Shown piece by piece: positions 16,324 to 28,156 of a stretch of DNA of 64,000 nt. The position numbers and the translations under genes are program-made. Every line of letters begins with the position of its first letter. The stretch's first letter is position 1. Below the pieces are notes generated by a model. That model did no database searches. It saw nothing but the letters and a program-made list of their open reading frames with translations, and was not told the origin of the DNA. The stretch spans positions 24,710 to 88,709 of the forward strand of contig JADMKA010000001.1 in the NCBI GenBank assembly GCA_018780145.1, written 5' to 3'. This DNA is from Vitreoscilla sp. (GTDB lineage Bacteria; Pseudomonadota; Gammaproteobacteria; Burkholderiales; Burkholderiaceae_C).

Positions 16324-17095
16324 GGCGCTTCTCGTTGAAGGCTTGCACGCCTTCCAGCGCCGTGTCATCCATCATGTTGCAGGCCATGGTCTGGCCTGCG
16401 TCGATGTACGCCGCATCAATGCCCGCCTCCAGTTGCCGGTAGAACAGCTCCTTGCCGAGCGCCACCGCCACATGCGGCTTGGCCACGATGCTGGCGCACA
16501 GGCGCTCGACCTCGGCGTCCAGCGCGGCTGGATCGTCCGCGACCCGGTTGACCAGGCCGCGGCGGCGGGCCGCCTCGGCGTCGATGAACTCGCCGGTGAC
16601 CAGCATCTCGAAGGCCTCCTTGCGGCCCATGTTGCGCGACAGCGCGACGGCCGGCGTCGAGCAGAACAAGCCCAGGTTGATGCCGCTGACGGCAAAGCGC
16701 GCCTGGCGCACCGCCACCGCCAGGTCGCAGCTGGCCACCAGCTGGCAGCCGGCCGCGGTGGCCACGCCCTGGACCTTCGCGATCACCGGGATCGGCAAGC
16801 GCTGGATTGCCAGCATCACGCCGGCGCACTGGGCGAACAGCTGCTGGTAGTAAGCCAGCGACGGCGCCGCGCGCATCTCTTTCAGGTCGTGGCCGGCGCA
16901 GAAGGCGCGACCGGAGGCGGCGAGCACCAGGACACGGGCTCTGTCATCTCGGGCCACGGCATCCAGCTCGGTCTTCAGGGCCGCCAGCATCGCCTCGGAC
17001 AAGGCGTTGAACGCCTGTGGCCGGTTCAGCGTGACGGTGAGCACGCCGCGCGGGTCGGCATGGGTGAGCAGCAGCGGGTCGTCGGCAGTCAGCAT
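16301..17095 (-). CDS. Enoyl-CoA hydratase/isomerase-fold protein lacking catalytic glutamates (ECHDC3-like)
   Basis: A 264-residue crotonase-fold protein. FCAGHDLKEM and GVATAAGCQLVASCD form the oxyanion hole and CoA region. In active hydratases the Glu of GGGCELA and the Glu of PEI.LG do the chemistry. Here the first is Gln (AAGCQLV) and the second is replaced in ARFAVSGINLGLFCSTPA. This matches a clade related to eukaryotic ECHDC3, for which hydratase activity is not expected. CoA-thioester binding is likely but the reaction is unknown. The ATG at 17095 is the only sensible start. It is divergent from the glycine operon. Confidence 0.85.
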   Translation of the reverse strand: MLTADDPLLLTHADPRGVLTVTLNRPQAFNALSEAMLAALKTELDAVARDDRARVLVLAASGRAFCAGHDLKEMRAAPSLAYYQQLFAQCAGVMLAIQRLPIPVIAKVQGVATAAGCQLVASCDLAVAVRQARFAVSGINLGLFCSTPAVALSRNMGRKEAFEMLVTGEFIDAEAARRRGLVNRVADDPAALDAEVERLCASIVAKPHVAVALGKELFYRQLEAGIDAAYIDAGQTMACNMMDDTALEGVQAFNEKRPPAWQSA

Positions 17096-17154
17096 GGGTG
17101 GTCTCCCTGGGCGTGGCGCTGACTTTACGCCGCTGATCGGCGTTGCCCCGGGGT

Positions 17155-17183
17155 GGTGCCCTTCCCGGGCCCTCGGGTACACT
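17155..17183 (+). promoter_or_regulatory. Candidate promoter of the glycine-cleavage operon
   Basis: TACACT (17178-17183) is a fair -10 hexamer. The matching -35 position (17155-17160, GGTGCC) is poor. Transcription would begin about 17190, directly at the 5' edge of the first glycine aptamer, which supports the placement. Confidence 0.35.
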
Positions 17184-17189
17184 GCCCGT

Positions 17190-17398
17190 TGCTCAGGAGA
17201 GAGCCCCACCCGGGGCCGCCGAAGGCGCAGAGGGTCACCCCTCGAACGCTCAGGCAAAAGGACTGGCAAGCGGCTCGCGTCGAGATGCGAGGCGTTCCTC
17301 ACTGGAGAGAGGCGGGTCTCGAACCCGCCCACCGAAGGGGCAAGCGGTGCCCGGCCACAGCCGGTGCCGTCAATCTCTCAGGTAAAGCGGACAGCGAG
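17190..17398 (+). promoter_or_regulatory. Tandem glycine riboswitch (two gcvT-type aptamers)
   Basis: Two consecutive glycine aptamers precede gcvT. Aptamer 1 (about 17192-17264) has CTCAGGAGAGAGCC, CCGCCGAAGGCGCA and CGCTCAGGCAAAAGGACTG. Aptamer 2 (about 17300-17398) has CACTGGAGAGAGGCGG, CCACCGAAGGGGCAA and AATCTCTCAGGTAAAGCGGA. These are the conserved blocks of the gcvT RNA class in the correct order. The leader continues about 60 nt to the gcvT start. Known: glycine binding switches on glycine-cleavage genes. The last structured segment is followed by CCAAGTTCCCCGG without a clear T-run, so translational or Rho-linked control may be more likely than intrinsic termination. Confidence 0.95.
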
Positions 17399-17457
17399 GG
17401 CAATTTCCAACCGAACCCAAGTTCCCCGGATTGCCCTCGACCGAAGAAAGACAGCCC

Positions 17458-18606
17458 ATGTCCTCTGCCGCCGCCACCGAGCTCCTTCGCACTCCGCTGC
17501 ACGATCTGCATGTCGAACTCGGCGCCCGCATGGTGCCGTTCGCCGGCTACGCGATGCCGGTGCAGTACCCCGCCGGGCTGATGGCCGAGCACCGCCAGTG
17601 CCGCGAAGCCGCCGCACTGTTCGACGTCTCCCACATGGGCCAGCTGCGCCTGGTCGGCACCGATGCCGCCGCGGCCCTGGAGACCCTGGTGCCGGTGGAT
17701 GTGGTCGACCTCGCGCCCGGCAAGCAGCGCTACGCCTTCTTCACCAACGAACAGGGCGGCCTGCTCGACGACCTGATGATCACGCGCCCGGCCGCCGCCG
17801 ACCTGGCCGCGTTCGGCGACCTGTTCGTGGTGGTCAACGCCGGGTGCAAGAACGCCGACATCGCCCACCTCCAACAGCACATCGGCTCGCGCTGCCAGGT
17901 TCTGCCGATGCCGGACCGCGCGTTGCTGGCACTGCAGGGGCCGCAAGCCGCCACCGCCCTGGCCCGGCTGAATCCGGGCGTGGGTGCCCTCACCTTCATG
18001 ACCGGCGCGGGCTTCAACCTGGCCGGCGCCGACTGCTTCGTCACCCGGTCCGGCTACACCGGCGAGGATGGCTTCGAGATCTCGGTGCCCGAGGCGCAGG
18101 CTGCAGCCCTGGCCCGCGCGCTGCTGGCCCAACCCGAGGTGAAACCGGCCGGCCTCGGCGCCCGCGACACCTTGCGCCTGGAGGGCGGCATGTGTCTGTA
18201 CGGCCACGACATCGACACCACCACCACGCCGGTCGAGGCCGCGCTGACCTGGGCCATCCAGAAGGTGCGCCGCGCTGGCGGCGCGCGGGCGGGCGGCTAT
18301 CCGGGTGCGGCCGTCATCGACGCCCAACTGGCAGGCGGTGCGCCACGCAAGCGGGTCGGCCTGGTCGGCCTGGAACGCGCCCCGGTGCGCGAGGGCACTC
18401 AGCTCGTCGGTGCCGACGGCGCGCCGCTTGGCACCGTCACCAGCGGCACGTTGGGGCCCACGGTGAACCAGCCCGTTGCCATGGCCTACCTGCCGGCGGC
18501 CCACGCCGCGGCGGGCACCGACCTCTTCGCCGAGGTGCGCGGCAAGCGCCTGCCCATGCGGGTGACCGCCATGCCCTTCGCCCCGCACCGTTACTTCCGC
18601 GGCTGA
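17458..18606 (+). CDS. gcvT: Glycine cleavage system T protein (aminomethyltransferase)
   Basis: A 382-residue GcvT. It starts MSSAAATELLRTPLHDLHVELG, with PFAGYAMPVQY, LFDVSHMGQL, TRSGYTGEDGFEI (folate and aminomethyl-lipoate pocket) and GARDTLRLEGGMCLYGHD, and a C-terminal beta-barrel domain with GTVTSGTLGPT. It moves the methylene group from the H-protein aminomethyl-lipoyl arm to tetrahydrofolate, releasing ammonia. It is the first gene after the glycine riboswitch, with gcvH 47 bp downstream. The ATG at 17458 gives the normal N-terminus. Confidence 0.97.
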   Translation: MSSAAATELLRTPLHDLHVELGARMVPFAGYAMPVQYPAGLMAEHRQCREAAALFDVSHMGQLRLVGTDAAAALETLVPVDVVDLAPGKQRYAFFTNEQGGLLDDLMITRPAAADLAAFGDLFVVVNAGCKNADIAHLQQHIGSRCQVLPMPDRALLALQGPQAATALARLNPGVGALTFMTGAGFNLAGADCFVTRSGYTGEDGFEISVPEAQAAALARALLAQPEVKPAGLGARDTLRLEGGMCLYGHDIDTTTTPVEAALTWAIQKVRRAGGARAGGYPGAAVIDAQLAGGAPRKRVGLVGLERAPVREGTQLVGADGAPLGTVTSGTLGPTVNQPVAMAYLPAAHAAAGTDLFAEVRGKRLPMRVTAMPFAPHRYFRG

Positions 18607-18653
18607 CCGCCGCATCCCTTCCGCCACCCCCTGCAGCCCGAGGAGCCCTGCCC

Positions 18654-19028
18654 ATGACGACCATGTTCACCACCGACCACGAGTGGATCAACATCGAGGA
18701 CCACGAAGCCGCGGTGGTCGGCATCACGCTGCATGCGCAGGACGCGCTCGGCGACGTCGTCTTCGTCGACCTGCCCGAGGTCGGCAAGACCTACAACAAG
18801 GGCGAGATCGCCGGCGTCGTCGAGTCGGTGAAGGCCGCCGCCGACATCTACATGCCGGTGACCGGCGAGGTGGTCGAGGTCAACGAGGAACTGCGCGCCA
18901 ACCCCGCATTGGCCAACACCGACCCGATGGGCAACGGCTGGTTCTTCAAGGTGCATGTCACCAAGATGGGCGAATTCGACCAGCTGATGGACCCACCCGC
19001 CTACGACGCCCTGCTGAAGACGCTCTGA
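18654..19028 (+). CDS. gcvH: Glycine cleavage system H protein
   Basis: A 124-residue lipoyl carrier. Lys60 in [12 protein letters not shown] is the lipoylation site. FTTDHEWI at the N-terminus and NGWFFKV near the end are hallmarks. It shuttles the aminomethyl group between the P, T and L proteins. GAGGAG lies about 8 nt before the ATG. It is 28 bp upstream of gcvP. No lipoyl-loading or L-protein gene is in the window. Confidence 0.97.
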   Translation: MTTMFTTDHEWINIEDHEAAVVGITLHAQDALGDVVFVDLPEVGKTYNKGEIAGVVESVKAAADIYMPVTGEVVEVNEELRANPALANTDPMGNGWFFKVHVTKMGEFDQLMDPPAYDALLKTL

Positions 19029-19056
19029 CCCTGTAGCCCTGCCCACCCGCGCCACC

Positions 19057-21957
<2,901 letters not shown>

Positions 21958-21969
21958 AGGGCACCACCC

Positions 21970-23361
21970 ATGGCCGTCTCCGTCTTCGACCTCTTCAAGA
22001 TCGGCATCGGCCCGAGCAGCTCGCACACCGTGGGCCCGATGCGGGCCGCACGCCTGTTCGCGCTGCGGCTCGCGCATGAAGGCCATCTGGCTGCCACGGC
22101 CCGGGTGCGCTGCTGGTTGTACGGCTCCCTGGGCGCCACCGGCAAGGGGCACGGCAGCGACAAGGCGGTGATCCTCGGCCTGGCCGGGCATGAGCCCGAC
22201 ACGGTGGAGGTGGACGCCGTGCCGGCGCTGATGGAGGCCATCCGCAACCAGCAGCGCCTGGCCCTGCTGGGCGAACGTGAGGTGGTGTTCCACGAGGCTG
22301 AAGACCTGCTGTTCATGCGCCGCGAGACCCTGCCCTTCCACGCCAACGGCATGCGGCTGGTGGCTTACGACGCCGCCGGTTCCGAGCTGGAGAGCCGCAC
22401 CTACTACTCGGTGGGCGGCGGCTTCGTCGTCAGCGACGAGGTGGCCGCGGATGGGTCCAGGCAGAAGGTCATCGCACCCGATGCCACCGTGCTGCCGCTG
22501 CCCTTCCGCAGCGGCAACGAACTGCTGGAGGTCACCACCCGCGAGGGTCTGTCGATCGCCCAGGTCATGCGCGTCAACGAGCGCCATTGGCGCACCGATG
22601 CCGAGATCGACGCCGGGCTGCTGCGCATCTGGCGTGCCATGCAGGACTGCGTGGTGCGCGGCTGCCGCACCGAGGGCGTGCTGCCCGGGGGCTTCAAGGT
22701 GAAGCGCCGTGCCGCCGCGCTGTACCACGCGCTCACCAGCAACCCGGAGGCTGCCCTGCGCGACCCGCTGCAGGTGATGGACTGGGTCAACCTCTATGCG
22801 CTGGCCGTGAACGAAGAAAACGCCGCCGGCGGCCGCGTGGTGACAGCTCCCACCAATGGCGCTGCCGGCATCGTGCCGGCCGTGCTGCACTACTACAGCC
22901 GCTTTGTTTACGGCGCCACCGACACGGGCGTGATGGACTTTCTGCTCACCGCCGCCGCCATTGGCATCCTCTACAAGGAGAACGCCAGCATCTCCGGTGC
23001 GGAGGTCGGTTGCCAGGGTGAGGTGGGCGTGGCCTGCTCGATGGCCGCCGGCGCGCTGGCAGCGGTGATGGGCGGTTCACCGGCCCAGGTGGAGAACGCC
23101 GCCGAGATCGGCATGGAGCATCACCTGGGCCTCACCTGCGACCCCGTGGGTGGCCTGGTGCAAATCCCATGCATCGAGCGCAACGCCATCGCCTCGGTCA
23201 AGGCCATCAACGCCGCCCGCATGGCCTTGCACGGCGACGGTACGCACCATGTCAGCCTGGACAAGGTCATCAAGACCATGCGCGAAACCGGCGCCGACAT
23301 GCAGAGCAAGTACAAGGAAACGGCCCGCGGCGGCCTCGCGGTCAATATCGTCGAGTGCTGA
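21970..23361 (+). CDS. sdaA: L-serine dehydratase, iron-sulfur dependent, single chain
   Basis: A 463-residue enzyme converting L-serine to pyruvate and ammonia. It starts [20 protein letters not shown]. Cys348, Cys390 and Cys401 correspond, each at +5, to the three 4Fe-4S ligands of the Legionella enzyme (343, 385, 396). The very last residue, Cys463, matches its tail Cys458, which occupies the active site until serine displaces it. The N-terminal part (about 1-160) is the regulatory beta domain. Co-transcription with gcvTHP means serine made from glycine can be drained to pyruvate. It is convergent with the next gene, with a 3-bp gap. Confidence 0.96.
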   Translation: MAVSVFDLFKIGIGPSSSHTVGPMRAARLFALRLAHEGHLAATARVRCWLYGSLGATGKGHGSDKAVILGLAGHEPDTVEVDAVPALMEAIRNQQRLALLGEREVVFHEAEDLLFMRRETLPFHANGMRLVAYDAAGSELESRTYYSVGGGFVVSDEVAADGSRQKVIAPDATVLPLPFRSGNELLEVTTREGLSIAQVMRVNERHWRTDAEIDAGLLRIWRAMQDCVVRGCRTEGVLPGGFKVKRRAAALYHALTSNPEAALRDPLQVMDWVNLYALAVNEENAAGGRVVTAPTNGAAGIVPAVLHYYSRFVYGATDTGVMDFLLTAAAIGILYKENASISGAEVGCQGEVGVACSMAAGALAAVMGGSPAQVENAAEIGMEHHLGLTCDPVGGLVQIPCIERNAIASVKAINAARMALHGDGTHHVSLDKVIKTMRETGADMQSKYKETARGGLAVNIVEC

Positions 23362-23364
23362 CGT

Positions 23365-24153
23365 TCAACGTGCCAGGCAAGCGCGGATCTCTGCCAGCAG
23401 CACCATGCTGTCGATCGGCCGGCTGAGGTATCGCTTCGCCCCCAGAGCGAGGCCCCGAGTTCGCGACTCGGCGTCCCAGTGGGTGGACGTCAGAAAGATG
23501 AACGGGATCTCGCGCAACGCAGGATCCGACTTCACCAGCGTGATGAAGTCGAAGCCGCTGCCGTGTTGCATACCCACATCGCTGATGATCAGGTCGGGGC
23601 CGTGCGCCCGAGCCAGCTGCAGCGCCACCGCCGGTGTCTCGGCCGTCAACACCTTGTAGCCCAGAGGCTCCAGCAACCCCCGCTTGAGCTCCAGGTTGAA
23701 GGGTTTGTCGTCCAGCGCCAGGATGATGGCCGGGGGCGGGCGACCCGTGTCGTCGTCGCGGGCGGATGCGGCCCGCAACGAGGGCACGGCGTCGAACAGG
23801 CGCGCGACAAACGTCAGCGGCTCGATCGGCTTGGCCATGTAGGCGTCGAAGCCCGCCGCCAGGATGCGGTCGCGGTCGCCCACCATCGCCAGGGCCGTGA
23901 CGGCCACCAGCGGAATACCCGCCCAGGGCAAGTGCGCCTTGACCCGACGCGCAAACTCGTAGCCGTCCATCACCGGCATCTGGATGTCGCAGAGGACGGC
24001 CACGACATCGCGCTGGCTGCCGAGGCAGGCCAACGCCACCTCGCCGTTCTCGGCCGCCGTGGTCTGAAAGCCGGAGGCCTCCAGCAGGTAGGTCATCAGC
24101 GCCAGGTTGATCGCGTTGTCGTCGACCACCAGCAGGCACGGCCCGCTGCTCAT
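23365..24153 (-). CDS. Double-receiver response regulator without output domain
   Basis: A 262-residue protein with two tandem REC domains. REC1 (about 5-120) has VVDDNAINL, phosphoacceptor [10 protein letters not shown] and [11 protein letters not shown]2 (about 142-260) has [20 protein letters not shown] and LTST, but the conserved Lys of the KP motif is Arg (YLSRPID). No DNA-binding or enzymatic domain follows. The ATG at 24153 overlaps the histidine kinase stop (ATGA), so they form a pair. It could be a phosphorelay intermediate, with REC2 possibly impaired or altered in phosphorylation. Convergent with sdaA. Confidence 0.88.
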   Translation of the reverse strand: MSSGPCLLVVDDNAINLALMTYLLEASGFQTTAAENGEVALACLGSQRDVVAVLCDIQMPVMDGYEFARRVKAHLPWAGIPLVAVTALAMVGDRDRILAAGFDAYMAKPIEPLTFVARLFDAVPSLRAASARDDDTGRPPPAIILALDDKPFNLELKRGLLEPLGYKVLTAETPAVALQLARAHGPDLIISDVGMQHGSGFDFITLVKSDPALREIPFIFLTSTHWDAESRTRGLALGAKRYLSRPIDSMVLLAEIRACLAR

Positions 24154-25649
24154 CCTGGGCCCTGCCCCTGCAACGTGAGCGAGAAGCGGCTGCCCTGCCC
24201 CAACTGGCTGCTGACTTCGATCCGGCCGCCCAGCAGTTCCGCCAGCTTGCGGCACAGGTAGAGGCCCAGGCCGGTGCCTTCCACCCGGGCACGCAAGGCT
24301 GGGGTGCCGACTTGGGTAAAGGCCTGGAACAGCTGTGCCTGGTCTTCGGCACTCATGCCGATCCCCGTGTCGGCCACCGTGAGCGTGACCCGGTCCTGAT
24401 CCACCTCGCGGTGCTCGCGCAGGCTGATCGACACCCCGCCGCGCTCGGTGAACTTGATCGCGTTGTTGGCCAGGTTGATCAGAATCTGCTGCAAGGCGCG
24501 GCGATCGGCCAGCACCAGCACCGCACGGTCGGGCAAGTCCAGTGTCACGCCGAGGCCCTTCGCACTGGCGCTGGGCCGCAGCGTGGTGGCGACCTCGTCG
24601 ACAAGCACGCCGCAATCGACCGGCACCAACTGCATCTGGACGCTGCCGGAATCGATCTTGGCCAGGTCCAGCAGGTCGTTGATCAACGACAGCAGGTGCC
24701 TGCCGCTGGACTGCACCATGCCGAGTTGGCTCTCCTGGTCGGTTGTCAGCGGGCCGGGCAGGCGCATCAGCAGGATGCCGGTGAATCCGATGATGGCATT
24801 CAGCGGTGTTCGAAGTTCGTGGCTCATGGTGGCCAGGAAGCGGTCTTTGGCCCGGTTCGCCCGCTCGAGCTCGAGGTTCTTCTCCTCCAGCACCCGCTCG
24901 ACGCGCCGCCGCTCGCTGATGTCGCGGATCGCACTCATGCCCAACGTGCCCACATCGGTGCGCAAGGGGCTCAGGCTGATCTCCACCGGAAACTCCTCGC
25001 CACCCTTTCGCAAGCCGTAGAGATCCAGGCCGCGGCCCATTGGCCGGGTGTGGGGATGCGACATGTAGCGTTCGCGGTGCAGGCCATGCGTGGCTCGGTA
25101 GCGCTCCGGCAACAGCACGGTCAGAGATGCGCCCACCAGTTCATGGGGTTCGTAGCCGAACATGGCCTCGGCGTGTGCGTTGACGAGCACGATGCGGCCG
25201 ATGTCGTTGACGATCACGATGGCATCGGGCATTGAATCGAGCAGCTCGCGGTAGCGCGATTCGATCAGCTGGGCGTCACGCCGCATCTTGGGCAGGGTCA
25301 CGTCGGCCAGGTTGTAGACCTCACCGACAGGCGTTCCGTCCGGTTCAACAAGGGGCCGTGATGCGGCATTGACGTAGAGCAAGGCCCCATCGGCGCAGCG
25401 CGCCACGGCCTCGTACGATTGCGGCCAGCGTTGATGCCCTGCGTCCTTTGCACCCGCTGAGCCACTCGTGCCATCGGCGGGCTGCAACAGCAAGGCGTCC
25501 AAACGCTGCCCGAGAGCCCGCTCCCGCGGGTGGCCGAACATATGCTCGGCGGTACGGTTCCAGAACTTGATCAATCCACCTTCACCCACCAGGACCACGC
25601 CATCGGGGGAGTCCTCCGCAATGCGTTCAAACAGGCTGGTGCTCGCCAT
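24150..25649 (-). CDS. PAS-PAS sensor histidine kinase, soluble
   Basis: A 499-residue cytoplasmic kinase. PAS1 (about 5-120) contains GLIKFWNRTAEHMFG. PAS2 (about 135-255) contains DIGRIVLVNAHAEAMFGYEP and is followed by a PAC motif. The dimerisation domain carries His277 in ATMSHELRTPLNAII. The ATPase domain has NLANNAIKFTERG, ADTGIGM and GTGLGLYLCRKL. No membrane segment, so it senses an internal signal (redox, light or ligand through PAS). The MASTSLFERI start at 25649 is preferred over an in-frame extension to 25802 that looks non-coding. It is coupled to the double-receiver gene and divergent from an OmpR-type regulator. Confidence 0.9.
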   Translation of the reverse strand: MASTSLFERIAEDSPDGVVLVGEGGLIKFWNRTAEHMFGHPRERALGQRLDALLLQPADGTSGSAGAKDAGHQRWPQSYEAVARCADGALLYVNAASRPLVEPDGTPVGEVYNLADVTLPKMRRDAQLIESRYRELLDSMPDAIVIVNDIGRIVLVNAHAEAMFGYEPHELVGASLTVLLPERYRATHGLHRERYMSHPHTRPMGRGLDLYGLRKGGEEFPVEISLSPLRTDVGTLGMSAIRDISERRRVERVLEEKNLELERANRAKDRFLATMSHELRTPLNAIIGFTGILLMRLPGPLTTDQESQLGMVQSSGRHLLSLINDLLDLAKIDSGSVQMQLVPVDCGVLVDEVATTLRPSASAKGLGVTLDLPDRAVLVLADRRALQQILINLANNAIKFTERGGVSISLREHREVDQDRVTLTVADTGIGMSAEDQAQLFQAFTQVGTPALRARVEGTGLGLYLCRKLAELLGGRIEVSSQLGQGSRFSLTLQGQGPG

Positions 25650-25926
25650 CGGGAACCCTGTGATGGCCCCGGAAGCCTTACTGCACCGGTGGGGCGGTGA
25701 ATCCATTTTGTGCCAGCCAGACCCTACAAAGCGAGTCTTGACCGACATCAAATCAGGGGGATTGACCGGCGGGCCAGCCACGGGCAGGTGGATGGGTGAC
25801 ACTCAATCTCATCTGTGACTGAATGCACTGCAGATTCACGTCATGTCTGAGCGTCGGGGCGTTTCAGGATCCGTCCACAACGCCGGACGGCGTCCTAGAA
25901 TCGTTGATACCGTCACCCAGAGCCTC

Positions 25927-26631
25927 ATGCCCGATTCCACCACCCCGTTGCCTGCCTCCATCGCCATCGTCGACGACGACATCGAGTACTCGGAGTTCCT
26001 GGCGCAGCACCTGCGCGACCTGGGTTTGCAGGTTCATCGTTTTGCCGACAGCAACGAGTTGCTCACCGACAAGGCACCCTTCAGCTACGGCTTCTACCTG
26101 GTGGACCTGATGTTGCCGGGCATCGACGGTGTCGAGCTGATCCGCGTTCTGCGGCGCCGCACGCACGCCGGTGTGCTGGTGATCTCGGGCCGCGTGGCGC
26201 AGGACGTGTTCTCGTCGGTGGTCGATGCCGGCGCCGACATGCATCTGGCCAAGCCGGTCAACTTCGACCAGGTGGTGGTGGCCATCCGCGCCGTGCACCG
26301 GCGTGTGGTCGCCACCGAGGCAGGCTCCAAGGAATGGCTGCTGGACCGTCAATCCGGCCAGCTGGTGGCGCCGGACGGCGTGCGCGTGGACCTCAGCGAT
26401 GGCGACCTGGTGGTGATGGAGTGCTTCGTCGAGGCGCAGGGCCAGACCGTCACCCGGGAGGTGCTCTGCCGCCGCCTCGGCCGGCCAGTGACCGACGAGC
26501 CGGACAACACCCTGAGCGCGACGCTGTACCGCCTGCGACGGCGCATCGAGCGCGCCACGCCGGTGGTGGTGCCCATGCAGTCCCAATCGCGCGTCGGCTA
26601 CGTCTTCCGCGCGCCGCTGCGCGAGGCCTGA
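25927..26631 (+). CDS. OmpR-family response regulator
   Basis: A 234-residue regulator. The REC domain has acidic cluster Asp16-18, phosphoacceptor Asp60 in LVDLMLPGIDG and Lys in LAKPVN. The C-terminal winged helix (about 140-232) includes VLCRRLGRPVTDE and TLYRLRRRIER. The start at 25927 (MPDSTTPLP) is chosen. A longer reading from 25843 would include a likely promoter TAGAAT (25896-25901). It faces away from the PAS kinase, which may be its partner. Targets are unknown. Its stop is 29 bp from the convergent GH30 gene. Confidence 0.9.
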   Translation: MPDSTTPLPASIAIVDDDIEYSEFLAQHLRDLGLQVHRFADSNELLTDKAPFSYGFYLVDLMLPGIDGVELIRVLRRRTHAGVLVISGRVAQDVFSSVVDAGADMHLAKPVNFDQVVVAIRAVHRRVVATEAGSKEWLLDRQSGQLVAPDGVRVDLSDGDLVVMECFVEAQGQTVTREVLCRRLGRPVTDEPDNTLSATLYRLRRRIERATPVVVPMQSQSRVGYVFRAPLREA

Positions 26632-26660
26632 GGTCGACATCTGGTGGCAGCGTCGCGCGA

Positions 26661-28127
26661 TCATCCGTGCCAGACGAAGGTCGCCACACTCTCCCGCGGC
26701 AGCGTGTAGTCGAAACTCCGGCCCTTGAATCTCACGCTGAAGCGACGCTGCGCGGTGGTCGAATTCAATGCCACCAGGGCGATCGAGCCGTCGGTGTTCT
26801 GAAACGCCACCGTTTCTATTTCACCTGCGGCGGCTGTTGATTCGATCCGGTGCGCCCCGGGCCGAACGAACTTGCTTGCATGTGCGAAAGCGTAGTACTC
26901 GAGGTTGCGGGTGACTTCACCGGTCCTTGAGTCGATGGTGACCACGCCTCGGCAGTCCCTACAACCGCCCAGGTGCGGGCCGTGGTTCTCGTCGAGTGCC
27001 AGGTTCCACATTTGCACACCGCGCGCCCAACCCCGGGTGGCGCCGATGATCAGATGGCGTACGGTCCACGGCAGACGCTCGGACCAGACCGGCTTCCACT
27101 CGCCGCCCGAGCATTCGGTCAACCAGGTGTCCTTGTCGGGATGTGCCTCGTGTACCACCGTCTGATTGGGCAACAGCGACTCGGATACATAGCAGTGCCA
27201 GCCCACACCGGCCACATAGGGCCGCGCCACCGGGTCGGCTAGAACAGTCATCGGGGCCTGGGGTTCGTCCCAGTTGTGATCCCAGTCGATGATCTGGACC
27301 TTCATTGCCTTGCGCTCCAGCAGAGGCCCGAGGTGCTGTCCGATCAACACGGCGCGGGCCGCTGAATCGACCCGCATGCCGGGATAGTCCACTGGCTCGA
27401 AATGTGGCTCGTTCTGCACGGTCAACGCGAAGATCGGCACGCCTTCGGCGGCGTACGCCTCGACATAGCGCACCAGATAGCGTGAAAAGGCGTCGTAGCG
27501 ATCCGGCCGCAGCGATCCCTTGATCAAGCTGTCGGTGGTTTTCATCCAGCCCGGCGCGCTCCAGGGCGATGCCATCACCCGGAGCTGGGGGTTGATGGCC
27601 AGCGCCTGCTTGACGACCGGCAGCACCTCGGCACGGTTGGGTTCAATCGAAAAATGCGCCAGGTTCATGTCGCTCTCGCCGGCCGGCCGGTCATCGAACG
27701 AATAGTGGTGACGCGAAAAGTCCGAGGCACCAATCGTCAAGCGCGTGAAGTCGAAACCTATGCCGTTTTCGCCGCGGCCGAAGAGTTCCCGCAGCAGAGC
27801 TTCGCGCTGGGCCGGGCTCATGCGGCGCTGGATCAGCCAGGCCGATGCGTCGGTGATCGACGCACCGAAGCCGGCCATCGTTTGATAGCGCCGATTCGCG
27901 TCGACCTCGATGGTGAACGGCAACGGCCTGGCGCCGCCGAAGGCCAGCCCCGTCTCGCGCGCCAGCAGCCGGGTCTTGTCTCCGGTGGTGGTCCAGGCCT
28001 CGACAGCTGGGCCGCTGCCGGCATCCGCGGGCGTGACCTGAAGCGTGACGCCGGCACCGCATCCGCCAAGCAGTCCAACCAGCGACAGTGACGCGGCGAC
28101 AGCGCGCATTCGATACACCTTGTTCAT
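26661..28127 (-). CDS. GH30-family glycosidase, lipoprotein
   Basis: A 488-residue glycoside hydrolase family 30 protein (glucosylceramidase / beta-glucanase branch). Lipobox LLGGC near residue 23 marks it as a lipoprotein. QTMAGFGASITDASAWLI and SPWSAPGWMKT are family hallmarks. Acid/base Glu is in TVQNEPHFEP and the nucleophile Glu in WLTECSGGEW. A C-terminal beta-sandwich completes the fold. Known family activities include glucosylceramidase, beta-1,6-glucanase and beta-xylosidase; substrate unresolved. It is the last gene of the glycan operon, 29 bp after GH127. A much longer open frame in the same phase continues upstream through GH127 but is not coding there. Confidence 0.92.
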   Translation of the reverse strand: MNKVYRMRAVAASLSLVGLLGGCGAGVTLQVTPADAGSGPAVEAWTTTGDKTRLLARETGLAFGGARPLPFTIEVDANRRYQTMAGFGASITDASAWLIQRRMSPAQREALLRELFGRGENGIGFDFTRLTIGASDFSRHHYSFDDRPAGESDMNLAHFSIEPNRAEVLPVVKQALAINPQLRVMASPWSAPGWMKTTDSLIKGSLRPDRYDAFSRYLVRYVEAYAAEGVPIFALTVQNEPHFEPVDYPGMRVDSAARAVLIGQHLGPLLERKAMKVQIIDWDHNWDEPQAPMTVLADPVARPYVAGVGWHCYVSESLLPNQTVVHEAHPDKDTWLTECSGGEWKPVWSERLPWTVRHLIIGATRGWARGVQMWNLALDENHGPHLGGCRDCRGVVTIDSRTGEVTRNLEYYAFAHASKFVRPGAHRIESTAAAGEIETVAFQNTDGSIALVALNSTTAQRRFSVRFKGRSFDYTLPRESVATFVWHG

Positions 28128-28156
28128 GCAACCTCGAAGTGAAAATGTCTGGCGAA

